64,000 nucleotides of DNA from Micromonospora sp. NBC_00421 (GTDB taxonomy: Bacteria; Actinomycetota; Actinomycetes; Mycobacteriales; Micromonosporaceae): NCBI RefSeq assembly GCF_036017915.1, contig NZ_CP107929.1, forward strand, positions 5,212,001 to 5,276,000, given 5' to 3'. A program made the position numbers and the translations under genes. The notes beneath the pieces are model-generated. The model did no database searches. It worked only from the letters and a program-made list of their open reading frames with translations, and was not told the origin of the DNA. Shown piece after piece: positions 50,203 through 59,254 of the stretch; the first letter of the stretch is position 1, and each line of letters starts with the position of its first letter.

Positions 50203-50735
50203 TCCGGGACCTCGTCGAAGGCCTGTTTGAGCTCTTCCGAGTTGAGCCGCCCGGTGTCCAACGCGCTCGCGTCGTACTCCTTGTTGAGCTTGTCCACCGC
50301 GGCCTGGACCCCGTCGTAGAACGCGGTGGCCTGCCCGGTGTCCAGGGCGTCGATGGTGTCCCCGGCGCGCCCGTAGGCGTCCCTGATCTTCTCCAGGGAG
50401 GCGCGGAAACCCTTCGACACCTCGTCGCCGTGGTCGGTCTCCGGGATGCCCGCGTCGGCGATCCGGCGGCGGGCCGTCTCGCTCGCCTGCTCGGCACCGG
50501 CGAAGAGCCGCACCAGGTTCTCCTTCGCCTGCGCCGGGGTGGTCTGCGCGGTCATCTGCTGGTGGGTGCTGCTGGTGAGCTTGCTGATCTCGGCCCGCCA
50601 CGGGGTGAGCGCCTCGCAGACCGAGGCCGCCCAGGCCCGGGGGGTGGGCCCCCCACCGCAGCCGGCGACGACGAGTACGAACGTGGCGAGGACCACCGTG
50701 AGCTTTCCGGCGGCACTCGCCCGACACGTACGCAT
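50193..50735 (-). CDS. Lipoprotein of unknown function
   Basis: 180 aa. A basic N-terminus and hydrophobic core lead to the lipobox LVVAGC (Cys26). The mature part is helical (AQAKENLVRLFAGAEQASE, GFRASLEKIRDAYGRAGDTI) and has two Cys (VCEAL and the C-terminal PECR) that may pair. It is exported and lipid-anchored. It shares a transcript with the 49597-50202 gene. Confidence 0.85.
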   Translation of the reverse strand: MRTCRASAAGKLTVVLATFVLVVAGCGGGPTPRAWAASVCEALTPWRAEISKLTSSTHQQMTAQTTPAQAKENLVRLFAGAEQASETARRRIADAGIPETDHGDEVSKGFRASLEKIRDAYGRAGDTIDALDTGQATAFYDGVQAAVDKLNKEYDASALDTGRLNSEELKQAFDEVPECR

Positions 50736-50797
50736 GCGATGCAGCGTACGGCCTCCGGGTGATTGCGCCAGCGGTCAGGTTTCCCGCCGGCCGGCCG

Positions 50798-50836
50798 GCG
50801 CAGCGGGCCCCCGGGGCGGCCGGGGACCCGCTGCGC
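50798..50836 (-). terminator. Terminator after hppA
   Basis: Arms 50798-50814 and 50820-50836 (17 bp with one mismatch) form a hairpin 7 nt past the hppA stop. Confidence 0.8.
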
Positions 50837-50842
50837 CGTCAC

Positions 50843-53203
50843 TCAGACCTTGGCCGTTTCGACCCGTTTCGGGTCGTTGCCCCCAGCGGTGCCGCCACCG
50901 TCCGGGGTGGAGTCCATCGCCACGCCCTTGCGCTTGCTGAACACCACCGCCGCCACCACGATCAGGGTGGCGACCAGCGCGATCGTCAGGCGCAGCGGGG
51001 TGTTCCGGTCGTCGCCGACGCTCCAGGCCACCACGGCCGGCGCGATCAGCAGCGAGACCAGGTTCATCACCTTGATCAGCGGGTTGATCGCCGGGCCTGC
51101 GGTGTCCTTGAACGGGTCACCGACGGTGTCGCCGATGACAGTCGCCGCGTGCGACTCGGAGCCCTTGCCGCCGTAGGCGCCGTCCTCGACCAGCTTCTTG
51201 GCGTTGTCCCAGGCGCCACCGGAGTTGGACAGGAAGACCGCCATCAGGGTGCCCGCCCCGATCGCCCCGGCCAGGTACGAGGCCAGCGCGCCCGGCCCGA
51301 GGCCGAAGCCGACCGCGATCGGAGCGAGGATGGCCAGCAGGCCGGGGGTCATCAGCTCGCGCTGCGCGTCCCGGGTGCAGATGTCGACGACCTTGCCGTA
51401 CTCGGGGCGCTGGGTGCCGTCCATGATCCCGGGCAGCTCGCGGAACTGCCGACGGACCTCCATCACCACCGCGCCGGCCGAGCGGGACACCGCGTTGATG
51501 GCCAGCCCGGAGAAGAGGAAGACCACCGCCGCGCCGATGATCAGACCGACCAGGTTGCGCGGGTTGGCGACGTTGAGCGCGTTGAGGATCTCGGTGCCGA
51601 CGTCTCCCACGCCCGCGTCGGAGTACGCGGTGCGCAGCGTGTCGGTGTACGAGCCGAACAGCGCGGTGGCCGCGAGCACGGCGGTGGCGATCGCGATGCC
51701 CTTGGTGATCGCCTTGGTGGTGTTGCCGACCGCGTCCAGCTCGGTGAGGATCCGCGCGCCGTTCTCGTCGATGTCACCGGACATCTCGGCCACGCCCTGC
51801 GCGTTGTCGGAGATCGGGCCGAAGGTGTCCATCGCGACGATCACGCCGACGGTGGTGAGCAGGCCGGTGCCGGCCAGCGCCACCGCGAACAGCGACAGGG
51901 TGATGGAGCTGCCGCCGAGCAGGAACGCGCCGAAGACACCGGCGCCGATCAGCAGCGCCGAGTAGACCGCCGACTCCAGGCCGATGCTGATGCCGGCGAG
52001 GATGACGGTGGCCGCCCCGGTCTGCGAGCTCTTGCCGATGTCCTGCACCGGGCGGCGGTTGGTCTCGGTGAAGTAGCCGGTCAGCGCCTGGATGGCGGCG
52101 GCCAGCACGATGCCGATGACGACCGCGCCGATGGCCACCACCCGGGGGTTCTGGTCGACGTCGGTGAGGCCGCCCTCCAGCTCGCCGAAGGTGGCCGGGA
52201 GGTAGAGGAAGGCGGCGACCGCGACGAGCACCGCGGAGAGCACCGCGGAGAGGTAGAAGGCCCGGTTGATGGCGGTCAAGCCGTTGCGGTCGGAGGTGCG
52301 CAGCCGGGTGATGAAGACCCCGACGATGGCGATCAGCACCCCGATGGTCGAGATGATCAGCGGGAAGACCAGGCCGTCCTCGCCGAACGCGGCCCTGCCG
52401 AGGATCAGCGCGGCGACAAGCGTCACCGCGTACGACTCGAAGAGGTCGGCGGCCATGCCGGCGCAGTCGCCGACGTTGTCGCCCACGTTGTCGGCGATGG
52501 TGGCGGCGTTGCGCGGGTCGTCCTCGGGGATGCCCTGCTCGACCTTGCCGACCAGGTCGGCGCCGACGTCGGCGGCCTTGGTGAAGATGCCGCCGCCGAC
52601 CCGCATGAACATGGCGAGCAGGGCGGCGCCGAAGCCGAAGCCCTCCAGCACGGTCGGGGCGTCGCCCTTGAACAGGGCGACCACCAGCGCCGCGCCGAAC
52701 AGGCCGAGGCCGACGGTGAGGAAGCCGACCACGCCACCGGTCCGGAAGGCGATCTTCATGGCGGCTTCCCGGCCGCCGGCCGCCTCCCGGGCGGCGGCGG
52801 CGACCCGCAGGTTGGCCCGGGTGGCCAGCCACATGCCGGCACCGCCGATGAACGCGCTGAACAGGGCGCCGACCACGAAGAACGTCGATCGGCCGATCTT
52901 CACCGCCAGTTCACTGCCGTCGGTGTCGTGCACCGGCAGCAGGAAGAGCAGCACGACGGCGACGACCACGAAGATCGCCAACGTCCTGAACTGCCGGAGC
53001 AGGTAGGCCGAGGCGCCCTCCTGCACCGCGCCGGAGATCTCCTGCATTTTGATGGTGCCCTTACCGGCTGCCAGCACGGCCTTGGTCAAGGCGGCGGCGA
53101 AGACGAGTGCCACCAGCGCGATGACCGCGGCGATGACGACGTACGTCAGGTTTTCTCCGGAAAGGGACAGCGCGCCGCTATCGGCGGCCAAGGTCCCGGA
53201 CAT
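50843..53203 (-). CDS. hppA: Proton-pumping membrane pyrophosphatase, K+-independent type
   Basis: 786 aa from ATG 53203 after AGGAGG, with about 16 hydrophobic helices. Substrate-site motifs: DVGADLVGKVEQGIPEDDPR, DNVGDNVGDCAGMAADLFES and GDTVGDPFKDTAGPAINPL. The cation motif is GNTTKAITKG with Lys497 where K+-dependent enzymes have Ala, so it is predicted K+-independent and H+-pumping. It converts PPi hydrolysis to a proton gradient. The gene is monocistronic with its own terminator. Confidence 0.95.
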   Translation of the reverse strand: MSGTLAADSGALSLSGENLTYVVIAAVIALVALVFAAALTKAVLAAGKGTIKMQEISGAVQEGASAYLLRQFRTLAIFVVVAVVLLFLLPVHDTDGSELAVKIGRSTFFVVGALFSAFIGGAGMWLATRANLRVAAAAREAAGGREAAMKIAFRTGGVVGFLTVGLGLFGAALVVALFKGDAPTVLEGFGFGAALLAMFMRVGGGIFTKAADVGADLVGKVEQGIPEDDPRNAATIADNVGDNVGDCAGMAADLFESYAVTLVAALILGRAAFGEDGLVFPLIISTIGVLIAIVGVFITRLRTSDRNGLTAINRAFYLSAVLSAVLVAVAAFLYLPATFGELEGGLTDVDQNPRVVAIGAVVIGIVLAAAIQALTGYFTETNRRPVQDIGKSSQTGAATVILAGISIGLESAVYSALLIGAGVFGAFLLGGSSITLSLFAVALAGTGLLTTVGVIVAMDTFGPISDNAQGVAEMSGDIDENGARILTELDAVGNTTKAITKGIAIATAVLAATALFGSYTDTLRTAYSDAGVGDVGTEILNALNVANPRNLVGLIIGAAVVFLFSGLAINAVSRSAGAVVMEVRRQFRELPGIMDGTQRPEYGKVVDICTRDAQRELMTPGLLAILAPIAVGFGLGPGALASYLAGAIGAGTLMAVFLSNSGGAWDNAKKLVEDGAYGGKGSESHAATVIGDTVGDPFKDTAGPAINPLIKVMNLVSLLIAPAVVAWSVGDDRNTPLRLTIALVATLIVVAAVVFSKRKGVAMDSTPDGGGTAGGNDPKRVETAKV

Positions 53204-53518
53204 CTGTGTCCTCCTGTACCGAACACTGTCGCGCCGGTCAGTGGACGCATGACCGACGCCTGGATGCGGTGGCGCACGCGCTCCGACCCGCCCCGGGACA
53301 AAGATGATCAACGTCCATATTCGCTGGCCGCGGGAAGGATCACGTGCTGACAACCCACAGACTGTAGCCCTGGCCAGTGTTGGAGGTCACATGCGGGGGA
53401 CACCGTGTCCGGATGATCTCTGTAACTGTGTTATGAGGAAAAATCTGATATAGGAGGCCATCGACACCACGAGGCCGCGACCCACCAGGGGTCACGGCCT
53501 CGTCGACAGAACGTGAGG
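53204..53518. other. Intergenic region: hppA promoter side and upstream terminator
   Basis: The left part should hold the hppA promoter (minus strand). A hairpin (53471-53483 with 53489-53501) follows the RsbW-like gene and probably ends the STAS operon. Between them the sequence is AT-richer (about 53400-53460); I see no gene. Confidence 0.5.
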
Positions 53519-53953
53519 TCAGCGGCCGACCGGCCACACCATCCGGACCTCGGTCCCGATGCCCTCGGCCACCGGGCGAACCTGGAGATCCTCCACGAAA
53601 CCGGCGAGCAGCGCGAAGCCCACGCCGGTCGTCAGCGCCTCGTCGGTAAGCGTCTCGTTGGCCAACTCGTCGGCGTTCAACGCGGCCAGGCCCAGCCCCG
53701 CCTCGATCGGCGCCCGGTCCACCACCCGCACCGCGTACGCCCCGGAATCCGACATCTCCACAAGCACCGGGTCGGCGAGGCCGTACTGGTGGTGCAGGGC
53801 GACCGCCCGGGTGCACGCCTCACCGATGGCCAACCGCACCTCGTCGAGCAGGTCCTCCCGGACCCCGGCCCGGCGGGCCACCGCGACACCGACCAGACGG
53901 GCGGTGCGCACGTGCACCGGCGCCGGTGAGAAGGAGAGCCGGACCGTCGCCAT
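53519..53953 (-). CDS. RsbW-like ATP-binding anti-sigma/serine kinase
   Basis: 144 aa from ATG 53953, overlapping the STAS stop by one nt (TGATG); GTG 53956 is possible. The HATPase_c-like fold shows DEVRLAIGEACTRAVALHHQ, where many members have the N-box Glu/Asn, and VGFALLAGFVEDLQV near the end. The N-box Asn is replaced by Thr/Arg, so ATP binding may be weak. With the STAS protein it should form a partner-switching module controlling an alternative sigma factor not encoded here. Confidence 0.8.
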   Translation of the reverse strand: MATVRLSFSPAPVHVRTARLVGVAVARRAGVREDLLDEVRLAIGEACTRAVALHHQYGLADPVLVEMSDSGAYAVRVVDRAPIEAGLGLAALNADELANETLTDEALTTGVGFALLAGFVEDLQVRPVAEGIGTEVRMVWPVGR

Positions 53954-54309
53954 CACGCGCCGGAGCCGGCGGGGTCGGCGGCGACCGCCGCGTCCACCGT
54001 CGGGTGCAGGGGAAAGACCTGGTCCAGGGCGGTGATCCGGAAGATCTTCAGCAGCGGCTCCTTGCCGCAGACCAGGGCGAAGGAGCCCCCGGCCGAGCGC
54101 AGCCGCTTCAGGGCGCCGACCAGCACGCCCAGGCCGGTGGAATCGAGGAAGTCCACCCGACCCAGGTCGACGACCACCCGCCGGGCGCCGCCGTCGATCA
54201 ACTCCAGGAGCCGTTCGCGCAGTCGGGGTGCGGTGTAGACGTCCACCTCACCGCCGACCTCGAGCACCGTGTGCTCCCCCACGGTGCGGGTCGCCAGCGA
54301 CAGCTCCAT
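53953..54309 (-). CDS. STAS-domain anti-sigma factor antagonist
   Basis: 118 aa from ATG 54309 after GAGGAGG. STAS features: [40 protein letters not shown] with the phosphorylatable Ser in DSTGLG, and [20 protein letters not shown]. The unphosphorylated antagonist would bind the RsbW-like kinase encoded next, freeing a sigma factor. The pair is divergent from the helicase gene. Confidence 0.9.
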   Translation of the reverse strand: MELSLATRTVGEHTVLEVGGEVDVYTAPRLRERLLELIDGGARRVVVDLGRVDFLDSTGLGVLVGALKRLRSAGGSFALVCGKEPLLKIFRITALDQVFPLHPTVDAAVAADPAGSGA

Positions 54310-54441
54310 CAGTCCTCCTCCGAGAGCCGTAAACTCTCCTGGGCATCTAACCATCCCCGCCGGACGGCCCGACGAGGTCACCGGTGAGGGCTCCCCCATA
54401 CCCACCGGCCCGGTTGTTCAGCACCGAACACCAGTGCGAGA

Positions 54442-56850
54442 GTGCAGGACGTGAACCCCGCAGCCACCGCGACCGCAGGCCCCGGCACCGGGCGAGGCCC
54501 GGCCGAGCTGCTGGGCAGGCTGCGCGCCCGGCACCGGGCCGACCCGGTCACCCACGTCGAGCGGGTGCCGGCCCGTGCCGGGCAGCAGACGCCCTGGCCG
54601 CAGTGGGCCCCCGAGGAGCTACGGGCGGCCTTCGCCCGACGCGGGGTGGTCGCCCCCTGGCGGCACCAGGCCGAGGCCGCCGAACTGGCGTACGCCGGGC
54701 AGCACGTCGTGGTGGCCACCGGCACCGCGTCCGGCAAGTCCCTGGCGTACCAGCTCCCGTCGCTTGCCACCCTGCTCGCCGACCCCCGGGCCACGGTGCT
54801 CTACCTGGCCCCCACCAAGGCGCTCGCCGCCGACCAGCTCCGCGCCGTCGCCGGCCTGGCCCTCGACGGGGTACGCCCCGCCTGCTACGACGGGGACACC
54901 CCGCGCACCGAACGGGAGTGGATCCGCAGGCACTCCCGGTTCGTGCTCACCAACCCGGACATGCTTCACCACGGCATCCTCCCCGGGCACGCGCACTGGT
55001 CGGGGTTCCTGCGCCGGTTGACGTACGTGGTCGTCGACGAGTGCCACACCTACCGGGGCGTCTTCGGCTCGCACGTGGCGCACGTGCTGCGGCGGCTGCG
55101 GCGGCGGTGCGCGCAGTTCGGGCGTACCCCCGTCTTCCTGCTGGCCTCGGCGACCTCGGGTGACCCGGCGGTGACCGCCGGGCGGCTCACCGGCCTGCCC
55201 GTCACCGCCGTCACCGAGGACACCTCGCCGCGCGGCGGGGTCACCTTCGCGCTCTGGGAACCGCCGCTGCTGCCGCCCCCGGCCGACGCCGTGGCAGTCG
55301 CGGACGACCTGACCCAGGTCCGCCGGTCGGCGCTGCGGGAGACCGCCGACCTGCTCGCCGACACCGTCGCGGCGGGGGTACGCACGCTCGCCTTCGTCCG
55401 GTCCCGTCGCGGCGCGGAGGTGGTCGCCGCGAACGCCCGCCGGGCACTGGACGAGGCGGTGCCCGGCCTCGGCGAGCGGGTGGCCGCCTACCGGGCCGGC
55501 TACCTGCGTGAGGAGCGGCGGGAACTGGAACGGGCCGTGCTCCACGGCGACCTGCTCGGGTTGGCCTCCACCAACGCGCTGGAGCTCGGCGTCGACCTGG
55601 TCGGGCTGGACGCGGTGCTGATCTGCGGTTGGCCGGGCACCCGGGCGTCGCTCTGGCAGCAGGCCGGCCGGGCCGGACGCTCCGGCGACGAGGCGCTCGC
55701 GGTGCTGGTGGCCCGGGACGACCCGCTCGACACCTACCTGGTGCACCACCCGGAGGCGCTGTTCGGCCGCCCGGTCGAGGCGACCGTGCTCGACCCGGCC
55801 AACCCGTACGTGCTCGCCCCGCAGCTCGCCTGCGCCGCCGCCGAGTCCCCGCTCACCCCGGCCGACCTGGAGCTCTTCGGCGACGGGGCGAAGGAGGCCG
55901 TCGACCGCCTGGTCCAGGCCGGCGACCTGCGGCAGCGCCCCACCGGCTGGTACTGGCGGCACCGGGAGCGGCCCGAGGTCGACCTGCGGGGCGAGGGCGG
56001 GTCGCCGATCTGCGTGGTGGAGGCGTCCACCGGGCGGCTGCTCGGCACCGTGGACGGCGGCTCGGCGCACTTCCTCGTCCACCCCGGCGCGGTCTACCTG
56101 CACCAGGGCGTCTCGTACGTGGTCGACGCGCTGGACCTCGACGACGGGTGCGCACTGGTGCACGCCGAGGAGCCGGACTGGTCCACCCACGCCCGGGACG
56201 TCACCTCGCTGTCCGTGGTGTCGGTCCGCTCCTACCTGGACGCCGGGCCGGTCGGGCTCTTCCTCGGCGAGGTGGACGTGACCAGCCAGGTGGTCTCGTA
56301 CCAGCGCCGCCGGATCGCCTCCGGCGAGGTGATCGACACCCGGCCGCTCGACCTGCCGGCCCGCGAGCTACGGACCGTCGCGGTCTGGTTCACGCTCTCC
56401 CCGCAGTCCCTGGCGGCGGCCGGCGTCGACCCGGCGGACGTGCCGGGGGCCCTGCACGCGGCCGAGCACGCCGCGATCGGACTGTTGCCGCTGATGGCCA
56501 CCTGCGACCGGTGGGACATCGGCGGGCTGTCCACCGCCCTGCACCCGGACACCGAGGCGCCCACCGTGTTCGTCTACGACGGCCACCCCGGCGGGGCCGG
56601 CTTCGCCGAGCGGGCCTACCGGACGGCGGCGGCCTGGCTGGGCGCCACCCGGGACGCCGTCGTCGAGTGCGGCTGCGAATCGGGCTGCCCCTCCTGCGTG
56701 CAGTCCCCGAAGTGCGGCAACGGCAACAATCCGCTGTCCAAGGCGGCTGCCGTCCGGGTCCTCGGCGTGGTCCTCGGCAACCTCCCCGCCGAGGTTTCCG
56801 CACCACCCAGACAGGCAGTTCACAAGTCCCGGCTTCCGGATCGCGCTTGA
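54442..56850 (+). CDS. DEAD/DEAH-box helicase with DUF1998 C-terminus (MrfA/YprA-like)
   Basis: 802 aa from GTG (a second GTG at 54451). Walker A ATGTASGKSLAYQ (Lys99), DECH box at about 199-202, SAT motif LASATSGDPA, QQAGRAGRSG motif VI, and a C-terminal cysteine cluster CGCESGCPSCVQSPKCGNGN typical of DUF1998 repair helicases such as MrfA. It sits upstream of the Tad pilus operon, an association conserved in Actinobacteria and called the helicase/secretion neighbourhood. DNA repair is the likely role. Confidence 0.92.
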   Translation: MQDVNPAATATAGPGTGRGPAELLGRLRARHRADPVTHVERVPARAGQQTPWPQWAPEELRAAFARRGVVAPWRHQAEAAELAYAGQHVVVATGTASGKSLAYQLPSLATLLADPRATVLYLAPTKALAADQLRAVAGLALDGVRPACYDGDTPRTEREWIRRHSRFVLTNPDMLHHGILPGHAHWSGFLRRLTYVVVDECHTYRGVFGSHVAHVLRRLRRRCAQFGRTPVFLLASATSGDPAVTAGRLTGLPVTAVTEDTSPRGGVTFALWEPPLLPPPADAVAVADDLTQVRRSALRETADLLADTVAAGVRTLAFVRSRRGAEVVAANARRALDEAVPGLGERVAAYRAGYLREERRELERAVLHGDLLGLASTNALELGVDLVGLDAVLICGWPGTRASLWQQAGRAGRSGDEALAVLVARDDPLDTYLVHHPEALFGRPVEATVLDPANPYVLAPQLACAAAESPLTPADLELFGDGAKEAVDRLVQAGDLRQRPTGWYWRHRERPEVDLRGEGGSPICVVEASTGRLLGTVDGGSAHFLVHPGAVYLHQGVSYVVDALDLDDGCALVHAEEPDWSTHARDVTSLSVVSVRSYLDAGPVGLFLGEVDVTSQVVSYQRRRIASGEVIDTRPLDLPARELRTVAVWFTLSPQSLAAAGVDPADVPGALHAAEHAAIGLLPLMATCDRWDIGGLSTALHPDTEAPTVFVYDGHPGGAGFAERAYRTAAAWLGATRDAVVECGCESGCPSCVQSPKCGNGNNPLSKAAAVRVLGVVLGNLPAEVSAPPRQAVHKSRLPDRA

Positions 56851-56954
56851 GTCGGGGAACATGTGGGCATTGATGCATGGGAGCGCTTCCATCGATGTTC
56901 GGAAGTGCTCCCTACCGCCGACCCTGCCGTTCTTCCCGACCCGGAGGAGAAGCC

Positions 56955-57161
56955 GTGGCCGACACCATTGCCGAGACCGTCGACCTGCTCTACACCATCG
57001 ACCAGGACAATCTCACCCCCGACCAGCTGATCGCGCTGGGTGCCGCACTGGCCAGCCTGGCCCAGGCGGAACGCCTGGAGCAGATCAACGAACGACTGCG
57101 CGGCATCCACCAGGTGCTCAACACCTGGGCGCTCAAGGCGACCACCGACGTCGGACGCTGA
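56955..57161 (+). CDS. Small acidic protein of unknown function
   Basis: 68 aa from GTG after GGAGGAG. A single amphipathic helical protein (DLLYTIDQDNLTPDQLIALG, LEQINERLRGIHQVLNTWAL) without cysteines or signal peptide. The ribosome site and codon use support it; I do not know a function. It follows the helicase by 104 nt. Confidence 0.7.
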   Translation: MADTIAETVDLLYTIDQDNLTPDQLIALGAALASLAQAERLEQINERLRGIHQVLNTWALKATTDVGR

Positions 57162-57411
57162 CGGCCGGACATCGACCGGCGGGCACTGACGGTCTGGCGC
57201 TGACAGTTGGGCGCTGGCGGGCGGACCGGCTATCGGGCGAACGCTGGCCGGCAGACGCTGACCGTCGGGCTCTGGTCGGTGGGCGCTGGCCGGCGGGCGG
57301 TTGGGCGCTGGCGAGCGGGCGCTGGCCGGCGGGCGGTTGGGCGCTGGCTGGCTGGTGGGCGCTGGCCGGCGGGCTGTGCGAGACTCCGGCGCACCCTTCG
57401 GAGGAGTTCTC
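57162..57411 (+). repeat. Degenerate GGGCGCTGGCCGGCGGGC tandem repeats
   Basis: From about 57172 to 57375 the spacer is built of imperfect units such as GGGCGCTGGCCGGCGGGCGG and TTGGGCGCTGGC. It has no coding sense, and lies directly before the LURP-one-like gene whose GGAGG ribosome site is at 57400-57405. Confidence 0.8.
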
Positions 57412-57990
57412 ATGCAGCTAGACAGTTTGCAGGCACAGCGCCAGTTCCATATCCGGCAGCGGCTTCGGATGATGGTGAACCAGTACGAGGTCCGGGCCGT
57501 GGCGGCGGACGGCACCGAGGGTGAACTCCTGGCGTTCGCGCAGCAGAAGCGGCTCGCTTTCAAGGAGCAGGTCACCATCTACACAGACGACTCCAAGCAG
57601 CAGCCGTTACTCGGGTTCAAGGCCCGCCAGCGGCTCGACCTCGGTGCCACGTACGACGTGACCGACCACGCCGGCACGCCGATCGGGCTGTTCCGCAAGG
57701 ACTTCGCCCAGTCGCTGCTCCGCTCGACCTGGCACGTCGAGCAGGCCGGTCTGCCGCAGATCACCGGCCAGGAACGCAGCATGCCGGTGGCGCTGCTGCG
57801 CCGGTTCGTCGACTCGTTGTCGTGGCTGCCGTACCACTTCGACTTCACCGCCGCAGGCCAGCCGGTCTTCTCCGTGATCAAGAAGTGGGGCCTGCGGGAC
57901 CGCTACGTCGTCGAGGTGCCGCACCCGCAGATCGACCGACGCCTGGTGATCGCCATGGCGATCGGCCTGGACGCGCTCCAGGGCCGCTGA
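57412..57990 (+). CDS. LURP-one-related/DUF567-like protein
   Basis: 192 aa. It reads RQFHIRQRLRMMVNQYEVRA, then KEQVTIYTDD, VTDHAGTPIGLFRKDFAQSL and FSVIKKWGLRDRYVVEV, the beta-barrel repeat pattern of LURP-one-related and scramblase-like (Tubby C-terminal) proteins. There is no signal peptide. Such bacterial proteins are uncharacterised; membrane phosphoinositide or nucleic-acid binding has been suggested for relatives. It converges on the Tad operon. Confidence 0.82.
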   Translation: MQLDSLQAQRQFHIRQRLRMMVNQYEVRAVAADGTEGELLAFAQQKRLAFKEQVTIYTDDSKQQPLLGFKARQRLDLGATYDVTDHAGTPIGLFRKDFAQSLLRSTWHVEQAGLPQITGQERSMPVALLRRFVDSLSWLPYHFDFTAAGQPVFSVIKKWGLRDRYVVEVPHPQIDRRLVIAMAIGLDALQGR

Positions 57991-58189
57991 GCCACCGGCC
58001 GTCCCGGGGTGCGTGGCCCCTGGCCACCCGCCCCGGACGGCGGCCGGCCCGGCCCGGTATGCACCACCGGCACCGCCTTGTTCCCCTCGGCCTGCTTGTT
58101 CACCTCGGCCTGCTTGTTCACCTCGGCCGGTTCGCGCCGCCACTTCGGCACCGCCGTTCTCCGCCTCCGGACCGGTGCCGTACCCGCGC

Positions 58190-58699
58190 TCAACCACGAA
58201 CCGGTCCGGCGCGGGCGGTGGCGGTGGCGAACCGCCGCAGTCCCGGCAGCGGGGTGACCGCCACCTCGACCGTCACCACCACGTCGAACCCGTCCACCTG
58301 GCAGGCGACCAGCCGGGCGGCGTTGGCGCGGACGAACTCGTCGGCGGTCGCGCAGGCCGGTTCGGCACCCCGCCACACCTGGCCGGCCCCGGCCAGGGCA
58401 CCGAAGTCGGCGCCGACCCGGGCCTGGTGCCGGGCCAGCCGAGCTGCGCCGATCGCCGCCCCGAATCCGCCGACCAGCACGAAGACCATGCCGATGGCGA
58501 GCAGCAGAACGGTCGCCCCGCCCCGGTCCGACGCGCGGCCCGGCTGGCGATCACGGCGGGGCCGGACCGGACCGTCTCGCCTCCTTCCCTCACTGTGGGT
58601 GCCGCCCGGTCCGCCCGTGGAGCGCTCGGGTCGGCCGTCGGTGCGGTTGCCGGGCGGGGTTCCGGCGCCACTGCCGGACCGGGTCGCGGCGGGGGTCAC
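58190..58699 (-). CDS. TadE-like secreted protein (Rv3654c-like position)
   Basis: 169 aa from GTG overlapping the upstream stop. The basic N-terminus carries DRGGATVLLLAIGMVFVLVG, a prepilin-like segment of RGGAT plus hydrophobic helix, as in TadE-like small proteins that end the actinobacterial Tad operons. Cys in PACAT and ACQV may form a disulfide outside. Downstream 57991-58189 contains an 18-bp repeat CTCGGCCTGCTTGTTCAC (58086-58121) and no gene. Confidence 0.8.
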   Translation of the reverse strand: MTPAATRSGSGAGTPPGNRTDGRPERSTGGPGGTHSEGRRRDGPVRPRRDRQPGRASDRGGATVLLLAIGMVFVLVGGFGAAIGAARLARHQARVGADFGALAGAGQVWRGAEPACATADEFVRANAARLVACQVDGFDVVVTVEVAVTPLPGLRRFATATARAGPVRG

Positions 58700-59064
58700 C
58701 GGCCGGGCTCCGGTGCACCGGGCTCGACGGCGGCGACCGTGCCGGCCTCGACCGTGAGCCGGGGCAACCGCGCCCCGAGTGCCCGGACGGGGGCGCGGAC
58801 CGTCACGGTGACCCGCTTCTCGTCCGCCGAGATCGAGACGACCGCCGCCTCCGGCGCGATCCCGGCACCCGCGCCGGTGCCGTCCCCGCCCCGGGAGGCG
58901 GCCAGCGCCGCCTCCCGGGCCGCGTCCAGGCAGGCCGCCTTCGTGGTGACCGCGTCGACGGCGGTGAGCCCGGCGAGCAGGAGCAGGAGCAGCGCCGGCA
59001 GGCCGGCTGCCAGTTCGGCGGTGAACGAACCCCGGTCCCGACCGGCCGGCCGGCGCGGTCTCAC
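58696..59064 (-). CDS. TadE-family minor pilin
   Basis: 122 aa from GTG overlapping the pilin stop. DRGSFTAELAAGLPALLLLL is the TadE motif (GSFTAE, with Glu at position 5 after the cleavage-like site) followed by a membrane helix; the rest is a soluble beta-rich part (VTVTVRAPVRALG). It should be processed and assembled at the pilus base. Confidence 0.85.
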   Translation of the reverse strand: MRPRRPAGRDRGSFTAELAAGLPALLLLLLAGLTAVDAVTTKAACLDAAREAALAASRGGDGTGAGAGIAPEAAVVSISADEKRVTVTVRAPVRALGARLPRLTVEAGTVAAVEPGAPEPGR

Positions 59065-59228
59065 TTCAACGCCCGGTCGATGACGGCGGTCAGCGCCGAC
59101 TGCACGTTGCCCGAGGTGAGCACCTTGAGCAGGATGCCGGCGAAGGCGACGGCGGCGAGGGTGCCCACGGCGTACTCGGCGGTGTTCATCCCCGCGTCCC
59201 CGCGTAGCCGCGTGAGGAGTTTGCGCAT
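59061..59228 (-). CDS. Flp-type pilin (DUF4244)
   Basis: 55 aa from ATG 59228. LRGDAGMNTAEYAVGTLAAV contains the Flp-like GxxxxEY processing signal and is followed by a hydrophobic helix and a short tail. This is the major pilin candidate of the Tad system. Its stop overlaps the TadE start (GTGA) and it follows the TadC gene after 26 nt. Confidence 0.9.
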   Translation of the reverse strand: MRKLLTRLRGDAGMNTAEYAVGTLAAVAFAGILLKVLTSGNVQSALTAVIDRALK

Positions 59229-59254
59229 CTGTCGTTCCCCTTCTCGATGATGGT

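Noticed and set aside
50759..53350. 863-codon plus-strand open frame opposite hppA
   Set aside because: All pyrophosphatase signatures are on the minus strand; this frame is Asp/His/Gly/Arg-rich low complexity.
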